Below are positions 5,803-12,764 of a stretch of 15,834 nt of DNA, piece after piece. Source of the stretch: an uncultured Collinsella sp. GTDB taxonomy: Bacteria; Actinomycetota; Coriobacteriia; Coriobacteriales; Coriobacteriaceae. The position numbers and the translations under genes are program-made. The stretch's first letter is position 1. The number at the start of each line of letters is the position of its first letter. The stretch spans positions 1 to 15,834 of the forward strand of contig USIE01000022.1 in the NCBI GenBank assembly GCA_900554645.1, in the 5' to 3' direction. A model generated the notes under the pieces. It had not been told where the DNA came from. It was given only the letters and a program-made list of their open reading frames with translations, and searched no databases.

Positions 5803-7566
5803 ATGAAGGCACTCTACAATGACGGTTCGGTGGCCGAGCTCCCGCAGGACGAGGTCACGCACGTCATCCGTCACTCCGCCGCGCATATCATGGCGCAGGC
5901 CATCAAGCGCCTGTACCCCGAGGCCGACTTTGCCTACGGTCCCGCGACCGACAACGGCTTCTACTACGACGTCGACCTGCCCGAGGGCGTCAAGATCAGC
6001 GAGGACGACTTCCCTGCGATCGAGGCCGAGATGAAAAAGATCGTCAAGGAGAACCTCAAGTTCTCCGTGTACGAGAAGCCCCGCGCCGAGGCCATCGCCC
6101 TTATGGAGGAGCGCGGCGAGAAGTACAAGGTCGAGCACATCGGCGACCTGGACGACGGCGCCCGCATCACCTTCTACCAGCAGGGCGACTACATCGACAT
6201 GTGCGTCGGCCCCCACATCTGCTACACCAAGGCCCTCAAGGCCTTTAAGCTCACCGGCGTCTCGGGCGCCTACTGGAAGGGCGACAAGGACAACAAGATG
6301 CTCACCCGCATCAACGGCGTCGCCTTTGCCACCAAGGAAGAGCTCGACGAGCACATGCACATGCTGGAGGAGGCCAAGAAGCGCGACCACCGCAAGATCG
6401 GCCGCGAGATGGACCTCTTTATGATGCGCGACGAGGCCCCCGGCTTCCCGTTCTTCCTGCCCAACGGCATGATCCTTAAGAACACGCTGCTGGACTACTG
6501 GCGCGAGATCCACCACAAGGCCGGCTACGTGGAGATCTCCACGCCGCTCATCATGAACAAGCAGCTGTGGAAGACCTCGGGCCACTGGGACCACTACAAG
6601 GACAACATGTACTCCACCGTCATCGACGACGAAGAGTACTGCATTAAGCCCATGAACTGCCCGGGCGGCGTGCTGGTGTACGCCTCCAAACCGCACTCCT
6701 ACCGCGAGCTGCCCATCCGCGCCGGCGAGATTGGCCTGGTGCACCGCCACGAGCTGCGCGGCGCCCTGCACGGCCTGTTCCGCGTGCGCTGCTTTAACCA
6801 GGACGACGCCCACCTGTTTGTGCGCCCCGACCAGCTGACCGACGAGATCGTGGGCGTGGTCAACCTCATCGACTCCGTGTACCAGAAGTTTGGCTTTAAG
6901 TACCACGTTGAGCTTTCCACCCGCCCCGAGGACTCCATGGGCTCCGATGAGGACTGGGCGCGTGCCGAGGAGGGCCTGCGCACCGCTCTGGAGCAGCTGC
7001 ACATGGACTACGAGGTCAACGAGGGCGACGGCGCCTTCTACGGCCCCAAGATCGACTTCCACCTGGAGGATTCGCTCGGCCGCACCTGGCAGTGCGGTAC
7101 CGTGCAGCTCGATTTCCAGATGCCGCTCAACTTTGATCTGGAGTACGTGGACGCCGACGGTACCAAGAAGCGCCCCATCATGCTGCACCGCGTGTGCTTT
7201 GGCTCCATCGAGCGCTTCATCGGTATTCTGATTGAGCACTTTGCGGGCAAGTTCCCCACCTGGCTGGCTCCCGTGCAGGTCAAGGCGCTTCCGGTTTCCG
7301 AGAAGAGCCGCGACTACGCCCACGAGGTGTGCGCCAAGCTGGAGGAGGCCGGCATTCGCGTGGTCTGCGACGACCGCGACGAGAAGATTGGCTACAAGAT
7401 CCGCGAGGCCCGCAGCATCGACCGCGTGCCCTACATGCTTATCCTGGGCGAGAAGGAGGTCGAGGCCGGCAACATCTCCGTCCGCGATCGCTCCAACGAG
7501 ACCGTTCAGATGAGCGTTGACGAGTTTGTTGCCAAGGTTCTCGAGGAGATCAAGACTCGCGCCTAA
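5803..7566 (+). CDS. thrS: Threonyl-tRNA synthetase lacking the TGS domain
   Basis: Class II aminoacyl-tRNA synthetase of 587 aa that charges tRNA-Thr in the cytosol. The editing domain (about 20-165) keeps the zinc-like site H24xxxH28 and C134xxxH138. The catalytic core has the three zinc ligands C286 (NCPGG), H337 (QDDAH) and H462 (MLHR), motif 2 around R315 (HRHELRGALHG) and motif 3 GSIERFIGILIEH (467-479). The anticodon-binding domain spans about 488-585. The E. coli enzyme has 642 residues; the difference is the missing N-terminal TGS domain, of which only a short remnant (MKALYNDGSVAELP) precedes the editing domain. The ATG at 5803 follows GAGAGGAG, 11 nt upstream; an in-frame upstream extension has no ribosome site and would include the promoter. 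It has its own promoter and tandem terminators. Confidence 0.97.
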   Translation: MKALYNDGSVAELPQDEVTHVIRHSAAHIMAQAIKRLYPEADFAYGPATDNGFYYDVDLPEGVKISEDDFPAIEAEMKKIVKENLKFSVYEKPRAEAIALMEERGEKYKVEHIGDLDDGARITFYQQGDYIDMCVGPHICYTKALKAFKLTGVSGAYWKGDKDNKMLTRINGVAFATKEELDEHMHMLEEAKKRDHRKIGREMDLFMMRDEAPGFPFFLPNGMILKNTLLDYWREIHHKAGYVEISTPLIMNKQLWKTSGHWDHYKDNMYSTVIDDEEYCIKPMNCPGGVLVYASKPHSYRELPIRAGEIGLVHRHELRGALHGLFRVRCFNQDDAHLFVRPDQLTDEIVGVVNLIDSVYQKFGFKYHVELSTRPEDSMGSDEDWARAEEGLRTALEQLHMDYEVNEGDGAFYGPKIDFHLEDSLGRTWQCGTVQLDFQMPLNFDLEYVDADGTKKRPIMLHRVCFGSIERFIGILIEHFAGKFPTWLAPVQVKALPVSEKSRDYAHEVCAKLEEAGIRVVCDDRDEKIGYKIREARSIDRVPYMLILGEKEVEAGNISVRDRSNETVQMSVDEFVAKVLEEIKTRA

Positions 7567-7591
7567 GGCAAACTTCACAACAATTAACAAA

Positions 7592-7624
7592 GGCGACCGT
7601 CTACAAAGGGCGGTCGCCTTTTTT
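7592..7624 (+). terminator. First thrS terminator
   Basis: A stem of GGCGACCG (7592-7599) and CGGTCGCC (7611-7618) is followed by six T (7619-7624). It begins 26 bp after the thrS stop codon and is a classic intrinsic terminator. Confidence 0.92.
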
Positions 7625-7641
7625 CTTACCAAAATAAGAAA

Positions 7642-7666
7642 AGCCGCTGGTTGAGCGGCTTTTTTT
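7642..7666 (+). terminator. Second thrS terminator, possibly bidirectional
   Basis: AGCCGCT (7642-7648) pairs with AGCGGCT (7654-7660) around a 5-nt loop, followed by a T-run to 7666. A-rich sequence before the stem would give T residues on the other strand. Together with the preceding hairpin it isolates thrS from the polysaccharide locus. Confidence 0.88.
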
Positions 7667-7679
7667 GTTGCACAAAAAT

Positions 7680-7801
7680 GTACAGGTTTTTGTATCTTTC
7701 GACAGACGACATTATACGAGCAATTAATCAGCGTTTGCCCAGATTACGCAAAATGTACTGCTAGTAGGTACATCTCCATACCCCTCTACAAAAACCTGTA
7801 C
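7680..7801. repeat. 15-bp perfect inverted repeat framing the polysaccharide-locus promoter
   Basis: GTACAGGTTTTTGTA at 7680-7694 recurs inverted as TACAAAAACCTGTAC at 7787-7801, with 92 bp between. Outside the arms, CAAAAAT on the left and TTTTG on the right prolong the symmetry with small mismatches. The enclosed DNA holds the -10 element of the putative promoter, and the left arm supplies most of the -35. Because the left arm would lie upstream of the transcription start, it probably acts at DNA level rather than as an RNA stem. Possible roles are an invertible promoter segment or a pair of operators; no recombinase gene is in the window. Confidence 0.75.
7690..7718 (+). promoter_or_regulatory. 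Putative promoter of the polysaccharide locus
   Basis: TTGTAT (7690-7695) is followed after 17 bp by TATACG (7713-7718). The -35 is identical to that of the thrS promoter in this window. Transcription would start near 7725, giving a leader of about 168 nt before the nusG-like ATG. The minus strand from the right arm gives TTGTAG but no good -10 at the right distance, so the promoter appears directional. Confidence 0.5.
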
Positions 7802-7892
7802 TTTTGCGACTGCGCCTAGCTGCGAGCGAGAAGCCTGTTCTAAACGCCCCTGCATTTGTGTGCATCGCAAAGCCAAAAGAGGGGGCGAGAAC

Positions 7893-8483
7893 ATGGAACA
7901 GACGGCACGGCGCCAAGAGCAGCTGCCGGGCGCATTTAACGGCGCCACCACCAACAGTCAACACGGCCGCGTCCGCTGGTATCTGGTTCACACCCCCAAT
8001 GGAAAAGAGCGCGAGACCTGCGAAAAGGTCCGCCGTATTATCCCGAACAACCTTATGCAGGATGCTTTTGTGATGCAAAAGGAGTTCTGGTTTAAGCGGG
8101 ACGGCGCATGGTCGCTCCAAACCAAACCTATGTACAAGGAATATTTCTTCGTCGCTACGCACGATGCTGCCGCGCTCGATAGGGCCCTGGCCCAGTTGAG
8201 CTTTGGCTGTCGCATCGCCGGCAGTAGGGAGCGGGCGTACATGCCCATGCCGGACGATGCGCAGGATTGGTACCGCAGCGTGCTGGACGACGACGGAGTG
8301 GTGCGCAACAGCGTTGCGCGCATAGAAGATGGCGTGTTGCACATAGAACAGGGTCCCTTGGTGGGGCAAGAGGCTCGCGTTAAAAAGATCGACCGTCATA
8401 AACGCTGGTGCCTGGTAGACGTGGGCGATGGCGATTCCGTTTTTAGGGAGCTGCTACCGCTTGATGTTCCCAGCAAAACGTAA
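7893..8483 (+). CDS. NusG-paralogue transcription antiterminator (LoaP/RfaH-like) heading the polysaccharide locus
   Basis: A 196-aa protein with a NusG N-terminal domain at about 27-128 (starting RVRWYLVHTPNGKERETCEKVRRI) and a KOW-containing C-terminal domain at about 151-190 (GPLVGQEARVKKIDRHKR). The first 26 residues look disordered. NusG proteins bind RNA polymerase; specialised paralogues such as RfaH and LoaP are recruited to a specific operon and let polymerase pass terminators in long polysaccharide or antibiotic operons. Its place as first gene of the locus, and divergence from housekeeping NusG, support that role. The ATG at 7893 has AGAGGGGG about 7 nt upstream. The sequence alone cannot decide between LoaP-type RNA-hairpin recruitment and RfaH-type DNA recruitment. 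No ops-like element was recognised. Confidence 0.85.
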   Translation: MEQTARRQEQLPGAFNGATTNSQHGRVRWYLVHTPNGKERETCEKVRRIIPNNLMQDAFVMQKEFWFKRDGAWSLQTKPMYKEYFFVATHDAAALDRALAQLSFGCRIAGSRERAYMPMPDDAQDWYRSVLDDDGVVRNSVARIEDGVLHIEQGPLVGQEARVKKIDRHKRWCLVDVGDGDSVFRELLPLDVPSKT

Positions 8484-8534
8484 GGGAGACGTTGCACTAG
8501 CAAATTACTTGATTTTGGATTCATAGATGGGGGG

Positions 8535-8552
8535 GTTCCTGGGGACAGGAAC
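8535..8552. repeat. Small hairpin repeat, dispersed family copy C
   Basis: GTTCCT (8535-8540) and AGGAAC (8547-8552) form a perfect 6-bp stem with a GGGGAC loop. CCTGGGGACA (8538-8547) is identical to 1402-1411, and the sequence AGGAACGT is shared in inverse with 1382-1389. It sits in the 81-bp gap between the nusG-like gene and the sugar transferase, about 12 bp before the latter's GTG. In RNA it would form a small hairpin near the ribosome site. Confidence 0.5.
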
Positions 8553-8564
8553 GTAAGTTTTATT

Positions 8565-9317
8565 GTGGCTGCTAATAAAGAAGTGACAGAGAGCAATGCG
8601 CCCGCGGGGGCAGCGCTGATTGCTCAGGCTATGGACCAGCGTGAATGCACCGGTCGATATAAGGCTGTGCAATCCATCATGGACTGGGACAACTCGCGCC
8701 TGGCCTACCGTGCCGTCAAGCGCGCGTTCGACATCGTGTTCAGCGGCTGCGTGCTGGCCGTCATTGCCGTGCCGAGTCTGGTGCTTGCCGCGGCAATCCG
8801 CCTGGAGAGCGAGGGCAACCCGTTCTACAGTCAAATTCGCGTGGGCCAGACCCACCGCGACGGCAGCCTGTCCACCTTCCGCATGTGGAAGTTCCGCAGC
8901 ATGTACAGGGACGCCGACGAGCGCCTCGCCGAGCTCAAGGGGCAGAACGAGATCGCCGGCGCCATGTTCAAGATGAGGGAGGACCCCCGCGTCACCAAGA
9001 TCGGCAGGTTCATCCGCAAGCATTCCATCGACGAGTTTCCGCAGTTCGTCAACGTGTTCCTGGGGCAGATGTCCGTCGTGGGCCCGCGCCCGCCGCTGCC
9101 TAACGAGGTGGCCGAGTACACAGAATTCGACCTGCAGCGTCTGGCCGTCAAGCCCGGCATCACCGGCTGGTGGCAGGTGACGGACCGCAACGACACCGAT
9201 TTCGACGGCATGGTCCGACGCGACCTGGAGTACATCGCCAAACGCGGCGTGGTCACCGATTTAAAGATTGTTCTCCTCACAGTCGTTGAGGTCTTTACCG
9301 GTGGCGGTGCTTGCTAG
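8565..9317 (+). CDS. Polyprenyl-phosphate sugar-1-phosphate transferase (initiating enzyme)
   Basis: A 250-aa bacterial sugar transferase (WcaJ/WbaP C-terminal type). It would move a sugar-1-phosphate from a UDP-sugar to undecaprenyl phosphate, the first step of repeat-unit assembly at the inner face of the membrane. One hydrophobic re-entrant or TM segment lies at about 55-78. Family motifs are KFRSM (109-113), the catalytic Asp-Glu pair in SIDEFPQ (D156, E157), VGPRPPLP (172-179) and KPGITGWWQV (196-205). The large N-terminal domain of WbaP-type enzymes is absent. The start is uncertain: the frame is open back to the preceding stop codon, the first start codon is GTG at 8565 with only a distant AGGA, and Met23 or Met39 are alternatives. 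The sugar is unknown. Confidence 0.85.
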   Translation: MAANKEVTESNAPAGAALIAQAMDQRECTGRYKAVQSIMDWDNSRLAYRAVKRAFDIVFSGCVLAVIAVPSLVLAAAIRLESEGNPFYSQIRVGQTHRDGSLSTFRMWKFRSMYRDADERLAELKGQNEIAGAMFKMREDPRVTKIGRFIRKHSIDEFPQFVNVFLGQMSVVGPRPPLPNEVAEYTEFDLQRLAVKPGITGWWQVTDRNDTDFDGMVRRDLEYIAKRGVVTDLKIVLLTVVEVFTGGGAC

Positions 9318-10427
9318 ATGACTGAACCGATTAGGGTAGCCCAGATTGTTGGCAAGATGGTTGGCGGCGGCGTCGAGGCCGTTGTCATGAACTATTATCG
9401 CCATATTGACCGAAGTAAAGTCCAGTTCGATTTTCTTGTCGATTCAGATTCGACGCTCGTGCCACGTGAAGAGATCGAATCGCTTGGTGGTCGAATCTTT
9501 GAGATTCCGCCCTACCAGCATGCGATTGAATATCAGCGAGAGCTTCAAAGCCTCTTTACGCAAGAGGGCTGGAAGATAGTGCACAGCCATATCAACGCGC
9601 TTTCCGTCTTTCCGCTTCGCGCCGCGAAGAAGGCAGGGGTACCCGTGCGTATCGCCCACAGCCACTCGACGAGCGGCAAAGGCGAGTTTGCAAAAAATGC
9701 CCTTAAAGGCTTTTTGAAACTGTTTTCGACAAGGTATCCAACTGATTTGGCGGCCTGTACTGAGTATGCCGGTAAATGGCTGTTCGGCTCATCCCGTTTT
9801 ACCGTCTTTAATAATGCTATCGATTTGAGCAGTTTTTCTTTCAATCGATCGATTAGGGATGAGCAACGTGCTGGGCTTGGAGCGCAGGACGATACGCTGG
9901 TATTGGGGAATATCGGTAGGTTCATCCCCCAGAAGAATCAGCTGTTTTTGCTTGATGTTTTCAAGGCGGTTTATGCTCAGAATCCTGATTCCATCCTTGT
10001 TATCTGCGGCGATGGAAAGTTGAGACCGCAGGCGGAGGAAAAGGCGCGCTCGCTGGGAATTGCGTCAGCGGTGCGTTTTCTCGGTCAGATTTCCAATGTA
10101 CAGGACGTCTATCAGGCGCTTGATTTATTCGTTCTCCCTAGTCTGTACGAGGGCCTCGGAATGGTCGCGATTGAGGCCCAGGTCTCCGGTCTCCCGTGCA
10201 TCTGCTCTGAGAGGGTCCCCAACGAGGTCGCGCTATCCGGTCGGTGCAGCTTCGTTCCGTTGAGTGCGGGCATTGAGGGCTGGTCCAATGCGATCCTTAC
10301 CACACGCACAGATGTCGTTAATCGTTCCGATCCCCAAGCATCTCTGGGGCTTGAATCTTATGACATCTTTAGGGCAGCGCCCAAGCTCGAAGAGTACTAT
10401 CTGAAGTTATTTGAAACGGTGAATTAA
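9318..10427 (+). CDS. Glycosyltransferase family 4 (EpsF-like)
   Basis: A 369-aa retaining glycosyltransferase with the GT-B fold. The N-terminal acceptor domain has VGGGVE (15-20), typical of EpsF-like enzymes, and two HSH stretches (89-91 and 114-116). The C-terminal donor domain has GRFIPQKN (200-207), ICGDGKL (229-235) and the nucleotide-sugar-binding ExxxxxxxE pair E278/E286 in YEGLGMVAIEA. It is soluble or peripheral at the cytosolic face. The ATG at 9318 directly follows the TAG of the sugar transferase, and the stop overlaps the next start by 1 bp, so translation is probably coupled. It should add a sugar early in the repeat unit; donor and linkage are unknown. Confidence 0.9.
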   Translation: MTEPIRVAQIVGKMVGGGVEAVVMNYYRHIDRSKVQFDFLVDSDSTLVPREEIESLGGRIFEIPPYQHAIEYQRELQSLFTQEGWKIVHSHINALSVFPLRAAKKAGVPVRIAHSHSTSGKGEFAKNALKGFLKLFSTRYPTDLAACTEYAGKWLFGSSRFTVFNNAIDLSSFSFNRSIRDEQRAGLGAQDDTLVLGNIGRFIPQKNQLFLLDVFKAVYAQNPDSILVICGDGKLRPQAEEKARSLGIASAVRFLGQISNVQDVYQALDLFVLPSLYEGLGMVAIEAQVSGLPCICSERVPNEVALSGRCSFVPLSAGIEGWSNAILTTRTDVVNRSDPQASLGLESYDIFRAAPKLEEYYLKLFETVN

Positions 10428-11545
10428 TGAAAATTTGTATTTTAACGTGGCTCCATAATCAAAATTTCGGTACGTTGCTTCAGGCTTATGCCCTACAGCA
10501 GTTTTTGAAGGCAGAAGGGCATGACGTTGTCGACGCCGACTATCTTCCCTGCGTTAAAGAAAAGCTACTGAACTGGGCGATCAACCGGAACTCCTTCGAT
10601 TTATTTGCTGGCAAAGCACGCGAGCTATTCAATCGCAAGAAGGAACATGATGACTTCGGATCCTCGACGGCTGACGTATTCAATCGCTTTTTGAGCCAGA
10701 ACATCGAGACCACTGATCGGATTGTCGATACAGACGGACTGGTCGATTTACGGGGAAAATACGATGCATACGTCTGCGGATCTGATCAAATCTGGTCCCC
10801 TTATCTTTTGAATAGGAATTTCTATCTCTCCTTTCTAAGCGACAGCGATAAGAGAATCGCGTATGCACCCAGCTTCGGTGTCACGAGCACCACGCAGAGG
10901 AAGAAAAAGATCATTACCGATCTGATTAAAACGTTCAGCTCTGTGTCTGTTCGTGAAGATGCGGGCGCGGATTTTGTCGAATCCCTCGGTCTCGAGCGCC
11001 CTTCACAGGTTGTGGACCCTGTCCTGCTCCTGTCGAAAGAGGACTGGGCCCCGCTCATCAACGGTAAATGTCCTGAGCCCGGGAAAATCGTCTGCTATTT
11101 CCTTGGGAATAGGCCGTTTTACAGGAAAGCTGTCGATTCGATTTCAAAAGAGCTCGGCTGCGAGGTCGTGACGCTTGTCGGTTCAGGTAAAAATGCTGTC
11201 GACGAGCAGCTCAATCCGCGTTACGGGCTTGGTCCCGATGAATGGCTCGCTTATCTGGCGAGCGCGCGGTTCGTGTTAACCGATTCGCTGCACGGTACGC
11301 TGTTTTCTCAAATTTTCCGCAAAGACTATTACTGCTTCAAGAGATTTGAGGAGACCGACAAGCGCTCTCAAAACTCTCGAGTCGAGAGCCTCTCGAGGCT
11401 TTCGAATACCGAGGATCGTCTGCTAGATGGCTATGACAGTCACATGAACGCTACGGAAATCGAGGGCTATGAGAAGCGACTGTCCGACGTGGAGTCGCTC
11501 ATCACGTTTTCGAAAAAATGGCTCTTGGATGCTCTTGAGCAATAG
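10427..11545 (+). CDS. Polysaccharide pyruvyl transferase family protein
   Basis: A 372-aa cytosolic protein of the CsaB/WcaK family. Such enzymes transfer pyruvate from phosphoenolpyruvate to a sugar as a ketal, adding negative charge to the polymer. Signatures in order are NFGTLLQAYAL (13-23), GSDQIW (118-123), YAPSFG (146-151), SVREDAG (174-180), VDPVLLL (196-202) and TDSLHGTLFSQIF (285-297). The ATG overlaps the previous stop in TAATG. Proteins of exactly this type often sit beside an F420-hydrogenase-beta-type protein, as here, and some members have unproven chemistry, so pyruvylation is likely but not certain. Confidence 0.88.
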   Translation: MKICILTWLHNQNFGTLLQAYALQQFLKAEGHDVVDADYLPCVKEKLLNWAINRNSFDLFAGKARELFNRKKEHDDFGSSTADVFNRFLSQNIETTDRIVDTDGLVDLRGKYDAYVCGSDQIWSPYLLNRNFYLSFLSDSDKRIAYAPSFGVTSTTQRKKKIITDLIKTFSSVSVREDAGADFVESLGLERPSQVVDPVLLLSKEDWAPLINGKCPEPGKIVCYFLGNRPFYRKAVDSISKELGCEVVTLVGSGKNAVDEQLNPRYGLGPDEWLAYLASARFVLTDSLHGTLFSQIFRKDYYCFKRFEETDKRSQNSRVESLSRLSNTEDRLLDGYDSHMNATEIEGYEKRLSDVESLITFSKKWLLDALEQ

Positions 11546-11558
11546 GGGGAAAGTTAGC

Positions 11559-12764
11559 TTGAGCAAGAACATCGACACAGTTTCTCACCGGGCCTGCTTT
11601 GGTTGCGGAGCTTGCGCGGCCAAATGCCCTTTTTCCGCTATTACTATGCGTACCTCGCCCGACGGTTTCGAATATCCCGTGGTGGACGCAGCGAGATGCA
11701 CCTCCTGCGGTCTTTGCCTGCGTACCTGTCCGGCGGAAAACCAAGTCGACGCGGACTCGGAGGCCATTCGCGCCGCTGTCTTGCAGAGCGATGACCCGGA
11801 CGAGCTCGCGCAAAGTTCGTCCGGCGGCGTCTTCTCCCTTCTTGCGAAACGTATACTATCGGACGGCGGGCGCGTTTACGGCGCCGCCTGGGATGGCGTC
11901 GATCACGTCAGGCATATCGGTATATCCGAGCTTGCCGAAATCGCGCTCCTGCAAAAGTCCAAATATGTCCAGAGCGATGCTAGCGAATCGTATCCCGAAG
12001 TGCTCAGCGATCTCAAATCCGGCAAGCGAGTCCTCTTCAGCGGTACTCCTTGTCAGGTTTCCGCGCTGCGTCTCTATTTGGGTAAACCGATGGATGGGCT
12101 GACAACCGTCGGCGTTGTTTGCCACGGTGTACCAAGCTCTTCCATGTTTCGTTCCTATGTTGGCTGGCTCGAGCTTCGGGAGAAGTCTGATGTCACCGCA
12201 CTGACTTTTAGAGATAAATCGAAATTCGGATGGGGCCATAACATAAAAATCGAGTTATCCGACGGCAGGATTATAAAGAGGCCCGCTGCATTCGATCCCT
12301 TTTATGGTTCCTACATCAAAGGCCTGATCAGCAGATCGTCTTGCTACGGCTGTCCTTTCAGAGGGTGCGACAGTCCTGCCGACATCATCCTCGGTGATTC
12401 CTGGCGTTCTGAGTCTGTCCAAGACTGCGGACATCCCGAGAAGGGTGTTTCGGCCGTTATCGTGAAGACCGAGCGCGGGGCAAAATTGATCGATGAAATA
12501 GGCGATTACGTCGCCTACTCTAACAACGGCCTTGCTCCGGATGATGTGCTGCTGAATGAAGATCCTAATAAGCGCTCTGATCTTGTGGAGAGGCGCGATG
12601 CCGTTATCGAGCAGTTCGAGGCTACAGGATTACAAGTCTTTGATTCCGTCCTGGCGCCGAATGCGACTCTTTTCGACCGTCTGAAAATGCTGCTCCCCCC
12701 GTCGATGCGCCTGCGTGTAAAGCGGTTTGTCCGATCTATTAAACCTAGGACCGTGCATGAGTAA
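11559..12764 (+). CDS. Fe-S protein of the coenzyme F420 hydrogenase/dehydrogenase beta-subunit family
   Basis: A 401-aa protein with an N-terminal two-cluster ferredoxin module: C13, C16, C19 and C23 (CFGCGACAAKC), and C47, C50, C53 and C57 (CTSCGLCLRTC), with C23-Pro and C57-Pro as is usual for 2[4Fe-4S]. The rest matches the FrhB_N/FrhB_C family: SSSGGVF (86-92), KYVQS (135-139), FSGTPCQVSAL (160-170), VCHGVPS (187-193), and a late cluster C262, C265, C270 before ILGDSW. The best start is the TTG at 11559, with AGGGGGA 8 nt upstream. An ATG at 11529 is the alternative but overlaps the pyruvyl transferase and lacks a site. These proteins recur in polysaccharide loci next to pyruvyl transferases. 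The substrate is unknown; F420 itself is not expected in this lineage, so a flavin-linked redox step on a sugar or pyruvyl group is an inference. Confidence 0.85.
   Translation: MSKNIDTVSHRACFGCGACAAKCPFSAITMRTSPDGFEYPVVDAARCTSCGLCLRTCPAENQVDADSEAIRAAVLQSDDPDELAQSSSGGVFSLLAKRILSDGGRVYGAAWDGVDHVRHIGISELAEIALLQKSKYVQSDASESYPEVLSDLKSGKRVLFSGTPCQVSALRLYLGKPMDGLTTVGVVCHGVPSSSMFRSYVGWLELREKSDVTALTFRDKSKFGWGHNIKIELSDGRIIKRPAAFDPFYGSYIKGLISRSSCYGCPFRGCDSPADIILGDSWRSESVQDCGHPEKGVSAVIVKTERGAKLIDEIGDYVAYSNNGLAPDDVLLNEDPNKRSDLVERRDAVIEQFEATGLQVFDSVLAPNATLFDRLKMLLPPSMRLRVKRFVRSIKPRTVHE

Noticed and set aside
5290..7632. 780-codon open frame antisense to thrS
   Set aside because: It is a shadow of the strongly biased GC-rich thrS codons. 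It runs through the thrS terminators and promoter, its product is low-complexity (V, L, A, H, G), and thrS itself has every expected motif.
7725..7892. ops/JUMPstart element for an RfaH-type factor
   Set aside because: No GGCGGTAGC-like sequence was found in the leader; GCTAGTAGG at 7760-7768 is only a weak resemblance.
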